A DNA stretch of 64,000 nucleotides from Pseudobythopirellula maris (GTDB lineage Bacteria > Planctomycetota > Planctomycetia > Pirellulales > Lacipirellulaceae), in contig NZ_SJPQ01000004.1 of assembly GCF_007859945.1 (NCBI RefSeq), forward strand, positions 1-64,000, read 5' to 3'. A program made the translations under genes and the position numbers. Below are positions 1 through 9,264 of the stretch, one piece after another (the first letter of the stretch is position 1; the number at the start of each line of letters is the position of its first letter). The notes beneath the pieces are model-generated. The model was not told the DNA's origin, searched no databases, and worked only from the letters and a program-made list of their open reading frames with translations.

Positions 1-1
1 C

Positions 2-100
2 CGATCACGCCGCCTCGCCAAAAGCTTCGAACGGACCGTCGAGAGCGACACCGCCTTCGTCCAGATTGCGATGATCCACCTCATGGTCAAGCGGCTATGA
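2..100 (+). CDS. IS5-family transposase, C-terminal end (partial at window edge)
   Basis: Frame 2 from the left edge stays open for 32 codons and ends with TGA at 98-100. The peptide contains RRLAKSFERTVESDTAF followed by QIAMIHLMVKRL, which is the usual C-terminal ending of IS5-type DDE transposases. Only the tail is inside the window, so it cannot be said whether the element upstream is complete. No terminal inverted repeat is visible after the stop. Instead, nuclease-like coding sequence begins in another frame at the stop itself, so the right end of the element seems to have been lost. The family call rests on recognition of the tail alone. Confidence 0.7.
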   Translation, partial: RSRRLAKSFERTVESDTAFVQIAMIHLMVKRL

Positions 101-194
101 TATCGCCCTTATTGGACAAGCTCTTATTCGTTACACACAGAAAGCATGTCGCTGGTACGGAATTCCTCTTTCGCCTGATGTAGATTCGGGGCCA

Positions 195-1112
195 ATGTGG
201 GACCCCGAAAACAACAGTTGGTTTTCTGAATATGTTGAACTGCCCGTAGTTCCAAGCGGAAAATTGCTGCTCGTTCCCAAATCAATTGTTAGACGCAAAC
301 TGGATTACGACGCTGACGAATACTACCAACACTATATTCTAGAACACCTTCGTGAAATTGAATTGTCGGCAAATTCAGAACTCGTTAAGACATTAAAAAA
401 TGGATCGAAAAGAGTCACCAAAAAATCACTGAAGGAAAAATACGGGACCGGCAAGAGAATCAACCTTCAAGAGACAAAGAATGATCCTGCGATCCTCACC
501 AGATACAGGAATGCAAAACGTGACAGAGTTCGACCTCCACTTGATCACGAGCGATTTGCATTGGAATCTGGAACTGATGACCCTGATTGGGACCAATTGC
601 TAACGGACGTTGTTTCATTGCCCGCTGGGCGCGACAACGCGAACAATTACGAACGGGCAATCGAATCTCTGCTGGCCGCATTGATGTATCCTGCGCTGGC
701 GAATCCCGAACCACAGACTCATATTCACGACGGCCGAAAACGAATCGACATCACATATACGAATGTCGCGACATTGGGGTTTTTCTTGTGGTTGGCACAG
801 AACTATTCAGCACCATACATCTATGTTGAATGCAAAAACTATTCTGGCGACCCCGCGAATCCTGAACTCGATCAACTCGGTGGGCGGTTTTCGCCCCAAC
901 GCGGCCAATTCGGCATTTTGGTTTGTCGACAGATTGAGAACAAAGAGTTGTTTGCCGAACGCTGCCGGGATACTGCTCAGGATCAACGAGGCTATATTAT
1001 CTATTTGGATGATGATGACATTTCGTCGATGGTGGATGCACGAAAAAATGAACCGGGCAGCTACATGGGGTTCGACCTTCTACAAGCGAGATTTGACGCA
1101 CTTGTCCGATAA
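195..1112 (+). CDS. PD-(D/E)xK nuclease-like protein, probably 5'-truncated
   Basis: A 305-residue soluble protein from the first ATG. The C-terminal half carries a PD-(D/E)xK-like signature: D185 in GRKRIDITYT and E212-x-K214 in YVECKNYSG, preceded by a helix with NYERAIESLLAAL. That layout is typical of restriction-like endonuclease folds; the substrate is unknown. The N-terminal part (residues 1-120) is charged and not recognised. The frame is open upstream of the ATG to position 75 and reads like protein (IRYTQKACRWYGIPLSPDV just before it), with no ATG or GTG there, so the true N-terminus appears to have been removed at the junction with the transposase tail. Base composition is clearly AT-richer than the rest of the window, which suggests horizontal acquisition. 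A defence role is possible but not shown. Confidence 0.6.
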   Translation: MWDPENNSWFSEYVELPVVPSGKLLLVPKSIVRRKLDYDADEYYQHYILEHLREIELSANSELVKTLKNGSKRVTKKSLKEKYGTGKRINLQETKNDPAILTRYRNAKRDRVRPPLDHERFALESGTDDPDWDQLLTDVVSLPAGRDNANNYERAIESLLAALMYPALANPEPQTHIHDGRKRIDITYTNVATLGFFLWLAQNYSAPYIYVECKNYSGDPANPELDQLGGRFSPQRGQFGILVCRQIENKELFAERCRDTAQDQRGYIIYLDDDDISSMVDARKNEPGSYMGFDLLQARFDALVR

Positions 1113-1541
1113 ATCCAACATCGTGGAATAACAAACGGATGCACGCGAAGCCCGGCTTGCGAGCGTGTTTTTGAAGCAATGATTATTGTCCGGGCTCGGT
1201 GATCCTAGACGTTACCCAAGAATTGCATGGCGGACATCGCAGGACATTTGTGAGCCACGTATCGGCGCATCGACGCTGCACCGGTCAAACCTGAACCTTC
1301 GCCATGGAAGCGGGTTGACCGACATCGGATTTGCGGGCGATACCGATCTGCTCGTAGCTCTTTCGGGACAGGGACGCGGCGGGGGCACGGCCGCTTTCAG
1401 CGGTCGAGTCGCGCAGCGAGAAGACGAACTCCCATCCGCGTCCATCACCCTGACGGCTTCCAAACCGGATAGCGCAGCATCTTGGGCCAGCGGCGCTGTC
1501 ATACGCGCCACTCTATGGGCAAGCCCAATAGCACACTTGCG
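1113..1541. other. Gap without a supported gene
   Basis: 429 bases between the nuclease-like gene and the convergent tag gene. Short open frames exist on both strands (for example 1212-1511 minus and 1186-1614 plus), but their translations are low-complexity Arg/Ser/Pro text with no recognisable motif. Composition moves from AT-rich to GC-rich around 1200, consistent with the right border of the acquired segment. Confidence 0.5.
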
Positions 1542-2102
1542 TCACACCGCGGCGTGTCGCGGGCAGCTCACGAGGTGGTCGTTCACCATGCCGGCCGCCT
1601 GCATCAGGGCGTAGCAGGTCGTCGGCCCCACGAAGCGGAAGCCGCGGCGTTTGAGCTCCTTGCTCATCGCCTTGGAGAGGGGCGTTTCGCTCGGCACGTC
1701 TTCCAGGCGGCGCCAGCGGTTGGTGATGGTCTCGCCGTCGACAAAGCCCCACAGGAATTCGGAGAGCGGCTCGTCGAGCTCCAGCACTGCGCGGGCGTTG
1801 GAGATGGTCGACTCGATCTTGCCGCGGTGGCGGACGATCGACGGGTCGAGCACGAGCCGCTCGACCCGCTTCTCGGTGAAGCGGGCGACCTTGGCGGGGT
1901 CGAACCGGGCGAAGGCGTTGCGGTAGCCCTCGCGCTTCTTCAGGATCGTGCTCCAACTGAGGCCCGCCTGGGCGCCCTCGAGCGTGATCTTCTCGAACAG
2001 GCGGTTGTCGTCGCGCTCGGGGACGCCCCATTCTTCGTCGTGGTACAGGCGGTCGAGGTCGGTGGTCTCGGCCCACGGGCAGCGTTTCTTGGTTGGCGAC
2101 AT
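1542..2102 (-). CDS. tag: DNA-3-methyladenine glycosylase I
   Basis: Base-excision repair enzyme that removes 3-methyladenine from alkylated DNA. The 186-residue length matches the family. The four zinc ligands known in E. coli Tag (C4, H17, H175, C179) align with C8 in RCPWAE, H21 in YHDEEWG, and H176 and C180 in NDHLVSCPRH. The base-pocket residues fit as Y20, E42 and W50 in LEGAQAGLSW. It starts with ATG at 2102 and has no obvious operon partner on its strand. The 158-bp spacer to the divergent mnmG contains CTAGCCCC-type repeat text. Confidence 0.96.
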   Translation of the reverse strand: MSPTKKRCPWAETTDLDRLYHDEEWGVPERDDNRLFEKITLEGAQAGLSWSTILKKREGYRNAFARFDPAKVARFTEKRVERLVLDPSIVRHRGKIESTISNARAVLELDEPLSEFLWGFVDGETITNRWRRLEDVPSETPLSKAMSKELKRRGFRFVGPTTCYALMQAAGMVNDHLVSCPRHAAV

Positions 2103-2223
2103 GGGGGAGCTTATCGTCTCTTTCAGGCGGTGGGCAAGATTCCTGGCGGCAAGAATAGAAGACTCTCGGCGGGGCCCCCGACGAGGCGTGGCTCGTCGGC
2201 TAGAATCGAAGGGTTCGCTCGAC

Positions 2224-2258
2224 CCTAGCCCCTTATTCCTAGCCCCTATCCCCTCTCT
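2224..2258. repeat. CTAGCCCC-type intergenic repeat
   Basis: Two copies of CCTAGCCCC separated by a short AT-containing spacer, just upstream of mnmG. The same core recurs at 9147-9262 and 53103-53180, always between genes. Confidence 0.6.
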
Positions 2259-2260
2259 CT

Positions 2261-4084
<1,824 letters not shown>

Positions 4085-4494
4085 CGCGCGCCTGTCGCCA
4101 CGCTCTTGGACAAGGCTGGCGCCGCTGTGTGAGACCCCACACGGCCAAGTTGCCCCGCCTCACTGTTTTCGCATTCAATAAGTGGGTGTTGTCGTAAGTG
4201 TCAATGGTGTTTGGGTTTGCGGCTAGAATACCGATATTGACTCACCCCCGCAGCCCGCTATAATTCGCGGGCGCCTGGCAATCCGGGCAACCTCGGTTGT
4301 CGTGGATAAAGCTGTCGATTGCAGAGTCCGGAAGGGCTGCGTCCTTTGCGGAGCGGCTCTCACGATGGGGCCGCCGGACGCCCGCCGGCAATTGGCGAAG
4401 CGCATCGAGCTTGGCTGCGGAGGAGCTTGTCGCCCACGAGGCGCGCGCCCTCCGGGGCCCACGCCATCAACTAAGGAGAGAGGTGGTCGAGTCT
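4085..4494 (+). other. Intergenic region with promoter and long leader
   Basis: 410 bases without a supported gene. It contains the strong promoter at 4237-4264 and then about 225 transcribed bases before the ATG at 4495. The leader is GC-rich and can form several local hairpins, but no known riboswitch consensus was recognised. Confidence 0.5.
4237..4264 (+). promoter_or_regulatory. Sigma-70-type promoter of the HTH-receiver gene
   Basis: TTGACT at 4237-4242 and a perfect TATAAT at 4259-4264 with a 16-bp spacer, upstream of the gene at 4495. It is among the best vegetative-type promoters visible in the window. Transcription would start near 4271, giving a leader of about 225 nt. Confidence 0.75.
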
Positions 4495-5076
4495 ATGAAA
4501 ACTGTCTTCACGACTGGCGAAGCCGCAAAGATTTGCAAGGTGAGCCAGCAAACGATTATCCGCTGCTTCGATTCGGGTCAACTCAAGGGCTTCCGGGTCC
4601 CCGGCAGCCGCTTCCGCCGCATCCCCCGCGAGCAGCTCTACAGCTTCATGCGGGACAACGGCATCCCGACCGACGCCCTCGACAGCGGGCAGCGCAAGCT
4701 GCTTGTGGTGGACGACGACCAGGACTTGGTCGACCTGATGGTCGACCAGTTCGAGCGCGACGGCCGGTTCGAGGTCCGCAGCGTGAACAACGGCTTCGGC
4801 GCCGGCATGCTGATCAAGGAGTTCCGCCCCGACCTGGTGGTTCTCGACATCATGCTGCCGGACATCAACGGCATGGAAGTCTGCCAGTTGGTGCGCAGCG
4901 ACAAGTCGATGGATTCGGTGCGGATCGTCTGCATCTCGGGCATGGTCGAGGAGGAGCGGATCCAGAAGCTCCGCGACGCCGGAGCGAATGACTTCCTCAA
5001 GAAGCCGTTCGACATCGACGTGCTCAGCCAGCGGGTCTGCGAGCTGCTGGAGATGGAGCCCGCTCCGACCAGCTAA
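4495..5076 (+). CDS. Excisionase-type HTH plus receiver-domain protein
   Basis: 193 residues. Residues 1-60 are a MerR/excisionase-like winged helix (TTGEAAKICKVSQQTIIRCF, then a recognition-wing segment GFRVPGSRFRRIPRE). Residues 68-185 are a CheY-like receiver with the acidic pair in VVDDDQDLVD, the phospho-acceptor Asp in VVLDIMLPDINGMEV and the conserved Lys in FLKKPFD. The DNA-binding domain lies before the receiver, the reverse of the usual response-regulator order. The ATG at 4495 was chosen because the HTH begins there; a GTG at 4483 lies closer to the AAGGAG at 4473-4478 and would add four residues. A long terminator-like hairpin follows. The cognate kinase could be the gene at 5338, which is inference from adjacency. 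Confidence 0.88.
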   Translation: MKTVFTTGEAAKICKVSQQTIIRCFDSGQLKGFRVPGSRFRRIPREQLYSFMRDNGIPTDALDSGQRKLLVVDDDQDLVDLMVDQFERDGRFEVRSVNNGFGAGMLIKEFRPDLVVLDIMLPDINGMEVCQLVRSDKSMDSVRIVCISGMVEEERIQKLRDAGANDFLKKPFDIDVLSQRVCELLEMEPAPTS

Positions 5077-5112
5077 GCCGCCAGCGTTCGCCCTCGCGAC
5101 AACACACCGTTG

Positions 5113-5200
5113 TGGGAGGCGTCTCCCGACGCCGATTACGCCCCGCCAGCCGATCCGGCGGGCGCACTGTGATCGGCGTCGAGAGGCGCCTCCCATTTTT
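5113..5200 (+). terminator. Large inverted repeat with T tract after the HTH-receiver gene
   Basis: The arms at 5113-5136 and 5172-5195 are 24 bases each and complementary with about two mismatches. They enclose a second hairpin built from CCCCGCC and GGCGGG. T5196-T5200 follows directly, so it can act as a rho-independent terminator. Its size and nested structure also fit a dispersed palindromic repeat. Confidence 0.7.
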
Positions 5201-5288
5201 GGTACTGCCCTGGTGTGAGTTACGAGGCGCTAGTTTTCTGCGTTGAACGCTTTTGCGATCGAGACGCCCGCCTGGGGCCAAACCACCA

Positions 5289-5322
5289 CAACTAGCGCCT
5301 AGCAACTAGCGTCTAGCAACTT
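5289..5322. repeat. Short tandem repeat (CTAGC-rich)
   Basis: Tandem CTAGCGCCTAG and CTAGCGTCTAGCAACT units just before the histidine kinase gene. They resemble the CTAGCCCC repeats elsewhere in the window but are diverged. Confidence 0.45.
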
Positions 5323-5337
5323 TCTTTTCTCGGCCGT

Positions 5338-6162
5338 GTGATGCACCAGCCCCGCCCCCACCGCACGCCGAGCCGCCTCGCCACGCGGCTGCGCCCGGTC
5401 GGCATCGCCTCGCAGCGGGCGCCGTCGCGTCGGCTCACCGCGCCTCCGGCCGGTGGCGCCCAAGGCGTGCGCGAGCGGTTCGCCCGCGAGCTCGAGCGGG
5501 CCAAGCTCGAAGCGATGAAGGAGCTCGCTTACGGCGCCAGCCACGAGATCAACAACCCGCTGGCCAACATCGCGATGCGGGCCCAGTCGATGCTTCGCGA
5601 CGAGACCGACGAGCGCCGCCGCAAGATGCTCGCCGCGATCCACCGCCAGGCGATGCGGGCGCACGAGATGATCTCCGACCTGATGCTGTTCGCCCGACCG
5701 CCGCGGCTCGCCCCGCAGCGGATTGACCTGGCGGAACTCGCCGCGCGGGTCGTGGAGGAGTACCTGCCCGTGGCCGAGCTGCGGGAGCTGAGGATCACGA
5801 CGCCGGGAGCTTCGACCCCCGTGTGGTGCGAGGCCGACCCGGTGCAGATGGCCGTGGCGCTCAGGGCGCTGGTCGACAACGCCATCGACGCGGTCGGCGT
5901 GGGGGGCGAGATCGTCGTCAGCGCCTGCCGGTCGGGCGGCCGGGGCGTGCTCTCGGTCAGCGACAACGGCCCGGGGGTGCCCGCGGAGCTCCGGGAGCAC
6001 ATCTTCGACCCGTTCTTCAGCGGCCGCGAGGCGGGCCGCGGCTTGGGCTTCGGGCTCTCGAAGTGCTGGCGTTTGGTGACCGACCACGGCGGCGAGGTGC
6101 GCGTGGCCGACGACCGCCGTGCGGGCGCCGAGTTCAGCATCGTGCTGCCGATCGGTGACTGA
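5338..6162 (+). CDS. Soluble sensor histidine kinase
   Basis: 274 residues with no membrane segment. After a basic, proline-rich N-terminus of about 45 residues comes a HisKA dimerisation domain with the phospho-His H69 in GASHEINNPLANIA. A GHKL ATPase domain follows: N-box ALVDNAIDAV, G1 SDNGPGVP, F-box FDPFFSGRE and G2 GRGLGFGLSK. No sensory domain is present, so it probably needs a partner or responds to cytoplasmic contacts. It starts with GTG at 5338 or the adjacent ATG at 5341. It lies directly after the HTH-receiver gene on the same strand but behind a terminator-like hairpin, so co-transcription is doubtful. Confidence 0.9.
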   Translation: MMHQPRPHRTPSRLATRLRPVGIASQRAPSRRLTAPPAGGAQGVRERFARELERAKLEAMKELAYGASHEINNPLANIAMRAQSMLRDETDERRRKMLAAIHRQAMRAHEMISDLMLFARPPRLAPQRIDLAELAARVVEEYLPVAELRELRITTPGASTPVWCEADPVQMAVALRALVDNAIDAVGVGGEIVVSACRSGGRGVLSVSDNGPGVPAELREHIFDPFFSGREAGRGLGFGLSKCWRLVTDHGGEVRVADDRRAGAEFSIVLPIGD

Positions 6163-6166
6163 ACAG

Positions 6167-6222
6167 TGTCGCCAGCAACGCAGCGTCGCCAGCAACTCGG
6201 TGTCGCCAGCAACGCTGGCGAG
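6167..6222. repeat. Three tandem GTCGCCAGCAAC repeats
   Basis: The unit GTCGCCAGCAAC occurs three times at about 20-bp spacing immediately after the histidine kinase stop codon. Confidence 0.6.
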
Positions 6223-6365
6223 CCGCGATGTTCCTCGTCATTTTTCTTGTCGGCGGGGTTGGTGTTCTCGCACACGCGGGTTAGCTTGATTCCCGTTGGG
6301 TAGAAAACGCCCGACGCGGCCGTCATGGACGACGCCGCCCCACGACCCCTGACGGGAGAGCATGG

Positions 6366-6971
6366 ATGCTCGCTTCGCCACGGCTGCGTTTGTTCACGGG
6401 CTCTGATCTACCGGCGCCTAACCCGCGTCGCCTCGCCGATTCGCCCTTCGCGAACGACACGACGCACGATCCGAGCGGCTTGGCCCGCGCCGCCCGCATG
6501 GCGATCGCCCGCGGCCGCCACGCCCTCAGCGCTCAGCGAGACGCGTCCTCCCACTCCACGGGTTCGGCCGACGAGTCGGTGCTGGCGAGCCGGGCTCTGG
6601 TCAGCCGGGCAATGGCCGCGAGCCGGCCGAGCGGTTGCCGCCAGGCAGACTCGCCGCTGCCGCCCGTGCTCCGTGTTGTCTCACAGACGAGTCGCGGTTG
6701 CGGCGGGGTCTCGGCCCCGCAGCGGCGCCGTTGCGCCGAATCGTGGTGCAAGGGCCGCGATCCCCTCGCACTCGAACGGGCCGCGATCGGCAACGAAGAG
6801 GCCGCCCGCCTCGTCGCTGTGCAAATGGCCGATGGCGGCTGGGGCCGTGCTCCCGGCGCCCGCTCGACCTTGGCCGAAACAGCCGCGGCGCTGCTGGCGC
6901 TCTCCGCTTGGCTGCCGTCGGCGGGGACGCAGGAAACGGGTCCGGCGTTGCGGCTCGTGAACCGCGACTGA
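6366..6971 (+). CDS. Hypothetical protein with one QW-like terpene-cyclase motif
   Basis: 201 residues, not recognised as a whole. The first 120 residues are Arg/Ser/Ala-rich without clear secondary structure. Near the C-terminus QMADGGWG followed by TLAETAAALLALSAWLP resembles one repeat of the squalene/hopene cyclase and prenyltransferase alpha/alpha toroid. A single repeat cannot make an enzyme, so it may be a decayed remnant or a chance match. Codon use is GC3-rich like its neighbours, which supports a real gene. It is followed 71 bp later by the gene at 7043. Confidence 0.5.
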   Translation: MLASPRLRLFTGSDLPAPNPRRLADSPFANDTTHDPSGLARAARMAIARGRHALSAQRDASSHSTGSADESVLASRALVSRAMAASRPSGCRQADSPLPPVLRVVSQTSRGCGGVSAPQRRRCAESWCKGRDPLALERAAIGNEEAARLVAVQMADGGWGRAPGARSTLAETAAALLALSAWLPSAGTQETGPALRLVNRD

Positions 6972-7042
6972 TCGGCGTCATTCGGCTTCAATCCGCCCAC
7001 CCGGCCGTAGACCGCGGCGCGAACGAGGCTTAGGCTGCCCGG

Positions 7043-7606
7043 GTGGCCCAAGAACTCAAAAACCGCTGCGACGCCGCCCTCTGGTTCGACAGCGAGGCTA
7101 GCCTCGCCTGCTTTGCCGATCGCTTGCGTGGCGGCAGCCGCCGCCAGGGCGCTGGCTTGACGACACGCACCGGCTCGATCGCCGGGCGGAGCGTAGTCGC
7201 GTTCACTCTGAGCGAGACCAACGCCTTGGACGAAGGGGCGTGGGAGAACGCCATCGGCGCGGTGCTCACCACCCACCGCCCGCACGCTCTGGCGATGGCG
7301 GGTCTTGCCAGCGACGATTGGCCTCGCGCCGCGCGTCGGCTTTGCGAACGGCTGGGCGTGGCGCCTGAGGTGACGCTCGCCGGCGATGCTCCACCAGAAG
7401 GTGATTCGGCGGCGGCCGCTTGGGAATCGAGCTGGGCCGAGTCGTCGGGGCCGCGCCGGGCCGGCATGCTGCTCGGATCGCTCTGGCGCCGACGCGACAC
7501 GCTCAAGGGCGTCGCCAAGCGCAAAGCGGATCGCTTCAAGCGGCGCGAGCGGCTTGCGCTCGAGGCGGTCGCCTGGGTCGAGTCGCTCGAACCGCCGGCG
7601 GGCTGA
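7043..7606 (+). CDS. Hypothetical protein, possibly nucleoside-phosphorylase-like
   Basis: 187 residues from a GTG start. The central stretch, VVAFTLSETNALDEGAWENA then PHALAMAGLASDDWP, faintly resembles the core strands of the nucleoside phosphorylase/HpnG fold, but the catalytic C-terminal half expected for that fold is missing. The last 50 residues are basic helices (RRRDTLKGVAKRKADRFKRR). Function unknown. Hopanoid loci pair a cyclase with a phosphorylase, which is why the weak QW motif in the preceding gene is worth recording, but this is speculation. Confidence 0.5.
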   Translation: MAQELKNRCDAALWFDSEASLACFADRLRGGSRRQGAGLTTRTGSIAGRSVVAFTLSETNALDEGAWENAIGAVLTTHRPHALAMAGLASDDWPRAARRLCERLGVAPEVTLAGDAPPEGDSAAAAWESSWAESSGPRRAGMLLGSLWRRRDTLKGVAKRKADRFKRRERLALEAVAWVESLEPPAG

Positions 7607-7620
7607 TCACCCGTGACGCG

Positions 7621-8034
7621 CTAAGCCGTCGCCACGCCTTGGGGCGCCGCAGCGCGGCCCGCCGAGATGGCGGCGAGCTGGTTGATTTGGTCGCTCACGT
7701 CGATGCTGTTCGAGATCGCCAGGTTGTCGATCAAGCCCTTGAGCTTGTCGGTCGCCTTGATCATCGTGTCGACGATGGGCGCCGACGGCGTGATCTCGCC
7801 GTTGCGCATTTCGATCAGCACGGTCTCTAGGTTGCTCGACAGGTCGTTGACCGTGTCGAACCCCATGAAGCCGGCCGCGCCTTTGATCGAGTGGAACGAG
7901 CGGAACAAGTCGTTCACCAGGTCGACATCGACGTCGGGCGCCGTTTGCTCGATGTGCAAGAACTGATTATCGACGTCGCTGAGTTGCTCGTTCGCCTCGT
8001 CGATGAAATCATCCAGCAAGTCGGTTGCTAGCAC
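7621..8034 (-). CDS. Single-domain Hpt phosphotransfer protein (CheA P1-like)
   Basis: 137 residues. The whole protein is a histidine phosphotransfer helical bundle with the phospho-acceptor H48 in FRSFHSIKGAAGFMGF and the typical follow-on helix LSSNLETVLIEMRNGEI. It matches the N-terminal P1 domain of CheA but stops at a real TAA, with no dimerisation, kinase or CheW-like domains. It probably shuttles phosphate between a hybrid kinase and a receiver protein. Candidate partners in this window are the hybrid kinase at 16992 and the receivers at 4495 and 41871, but nothing in the sequence ties them together. Confidence 0.85.
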   Translation of the reverse strand: MLATDLLDDFIDEANEQLSDVDNQFLHIEQTAPDVDVDLVNDLFRSFHSIKGAAGFMGFDTVNDLSSNLETVLIEMRNGEITPSAPIVDTMIKATDKLKGLIDNLAISNSIDVSDQINQLAAISAGRAAAPQGVATA

Positions 8035-8454
8035 CTTGGTACCTCAGAAGGGGGGCGTGCGACGACGCTCGGTGGGTCGGGCCCGAGGAGTCGCGGGCCG
8101 ATCAGGGGTGGGTTAAAAGCTTAGGTCACGAAACCAACGCCGGTCGCCCCTGGCGGCCCGTTGGTGGTAACCGCGTGTGGTCGCGGCCTCCGCTCGATCG
8201 CGTAGCAGGCGGCCGGCAAGCTCCTTACGAGGTTCTATCTTGTGATCCCTGCGGCCCGCACCGAGTCGAGACCCGAAGAGGGGGGCCGCACAATCGCGCC
8301 AAACCCACCCGCGCAACGCGGCTGACGAGCAAGATCGCGCGCGGGCCAGTGCGAATCGCACGGATGCGTAGCGTGTGTGGCGGTGCGATTCGACGTCGAT
8401 ATGGCGAAAACAACGCTACGGCTAGCGGTAGTGCGATCTAATGAGGCCCGAGAT
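8035..8454. other. Gap without a gene, holding an 87-bp repeat
   Basis: 420 bases upstream of the Hpt gene and downstream of the NYN gene. Apart from the dispersed repeat at 8348-8434 nothing codes. The promoter of the Hpt gene must lie here, but no clear -35/-10 pair was recognised. Confidence 0.5.
8348..8434. repeat. 87-bp dispersed repeat, copy A
   Basis: Begins AGTGCGAATCGCAC and ends GGTAGTGC. It matches 34491-34577 at about 79 of 87 positions with no gaps. Internal GTAGCGT and ACGCTAC segments are complementary, so it can fold into a hairpin. Confidence 0.8.
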
Positions 8455-9147
8455 TCACTCGGGCGGATCGTTCTCGTCGCGCAACAGGTCTTCGGCGTAG
8501 CCGGGCGGGAAGGGGTCGAAGATCCCCTCGCCGAACTCCTGCTTCGGCTTGCTCGACGGTTTGCGGCGACGATTCTTCGAGCGTTTTTCCTGTGGCGCGG
8601 CGCTGGCGCGCGGCCGGGGCGGCTTCTTGAGCTCTTGCTCCTGGCGCCGGATCTCCTCGTCGAGCGCCGGGCTGCTGAACTCGCCGACCCAGTGGTCGGC
8701 GTCTTCGACCGGCCCGGTGGGCTTGGTCACCCGGTCGGCCTCGGGCGAGGACTCGCGGCGCGACATCTCGGCGAACCACGGGCCGCTGTCGATCGGCTTG
8801 GCGCCGCGGCCGCGGGCGGCGCGTTGCACGCGGCGGTCGCCGGAGACCACGGTGAGATTGCGCCGGTCGGGGGCGGCGTCGATCATCTCCTCCAGCAGCG
8901 TGTCGGCGTCGGGGTAGCCGCGCGAGAAGCGGACCGTCAGGCCGCGCTCGTCGTACAGATCGGGCAGCCCGGGGGGCGCCTGCGACGAGTCGAACACGAC
9001 CGTGGTCGCCCGCCGCTCCTTGGCCGTGAGCCGGTCGACCAAGAATTCGACGAGCGCCTCGCGCGACCCGCGCAGCGTCCCCTCCAATTCACCCACGCCA
9101 AAAAGGTCGGTGGCGTGCAGCAGGTTGTAGCCGTCGATCAGGAACAA
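8455..9147 (-). CDS. YacP-like NYN-domain RNase
   Basis: 230 residues. Residues 1-120 form a NYN (PIN-like) nuclease domain: FLIDGYNLLHATDL at the start, the second acidic strand TTVVFDSSQAPPG, the segment YPDADTLLEEMID and the terminal strand NLTVVSGDRRVQRAA. These acidic residues bind the metal in the family, of which Bacillus Rae1/YacP is a ribosome-associated mRNA endonuclease. The C-terminal 100 residues are a charged tail with a basic patch (KRSKNRRRKPSSKPK) that could bind RNA. The start codon is TTG at 9147, forced because repeat DNA begins one base upstream. Confidence 0.85.
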   Translation of the reverse strand: MFLIDGYNLLHATDLFGVGELEGTLRGSREALVEFLVDRLTAKERRATTVVFDSSQAPPGLPDLYDERGLTVRFSRGYPDADTLLEEMIDAAPDRRNLTVVSGDRRVQRAARGRGAKPIDSGPWFAEMSRRESSPEADRVTKPTGPVEDADHWVGEFSSPALDEEIRRQEQELKKPPRPRASAAPQEKRSKNRRRKPSSKPKQEFGEGIFDPFPPGYAEDLLRDENDPPE

Positions 9148-9262
9148 GGGGCTAGGAGTTGGGGGCTAGGGACTAGAGTTATGATCGATGCGTTCATGTT
9201 GAGGGCCGCGCCTTCACTAGCCCCTAGCCCCTAAATCCTAGCCCCTAAATCCTAGCCCCTAC
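9147..9262. repeat. CTAGCCCC-type intergenic repeats
   Basis: Two clusters, at about 9147-9177 (as GGGGCTAG) and 9217-9262 (CCCTAGCCCCTAAATCCTAG and a second unit), fill most of the space between the NYN gene and pyrB. Confidence 0.7.
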
Positions 9263-9264
9263 GC

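Noticed and set aside
1482-2228. 248-residue plus-strand frame across tag
   Set aside because: Antisense to the glycosylase, whose zinc ligands and length are all present on the minus strand.
8445-8461. CCCGAG-ATTCA-CTCGGG hairpin as terminator of the NYN gene
   Set aside because: It spans the stop codon and lacks a T tract, so it is not a convincing terminator.
8377-9234. 285-residue plus-strand frame opposite the NYN gene
   Set aside because: Antisense shadow of a recognised gene; translation is low-complexity.
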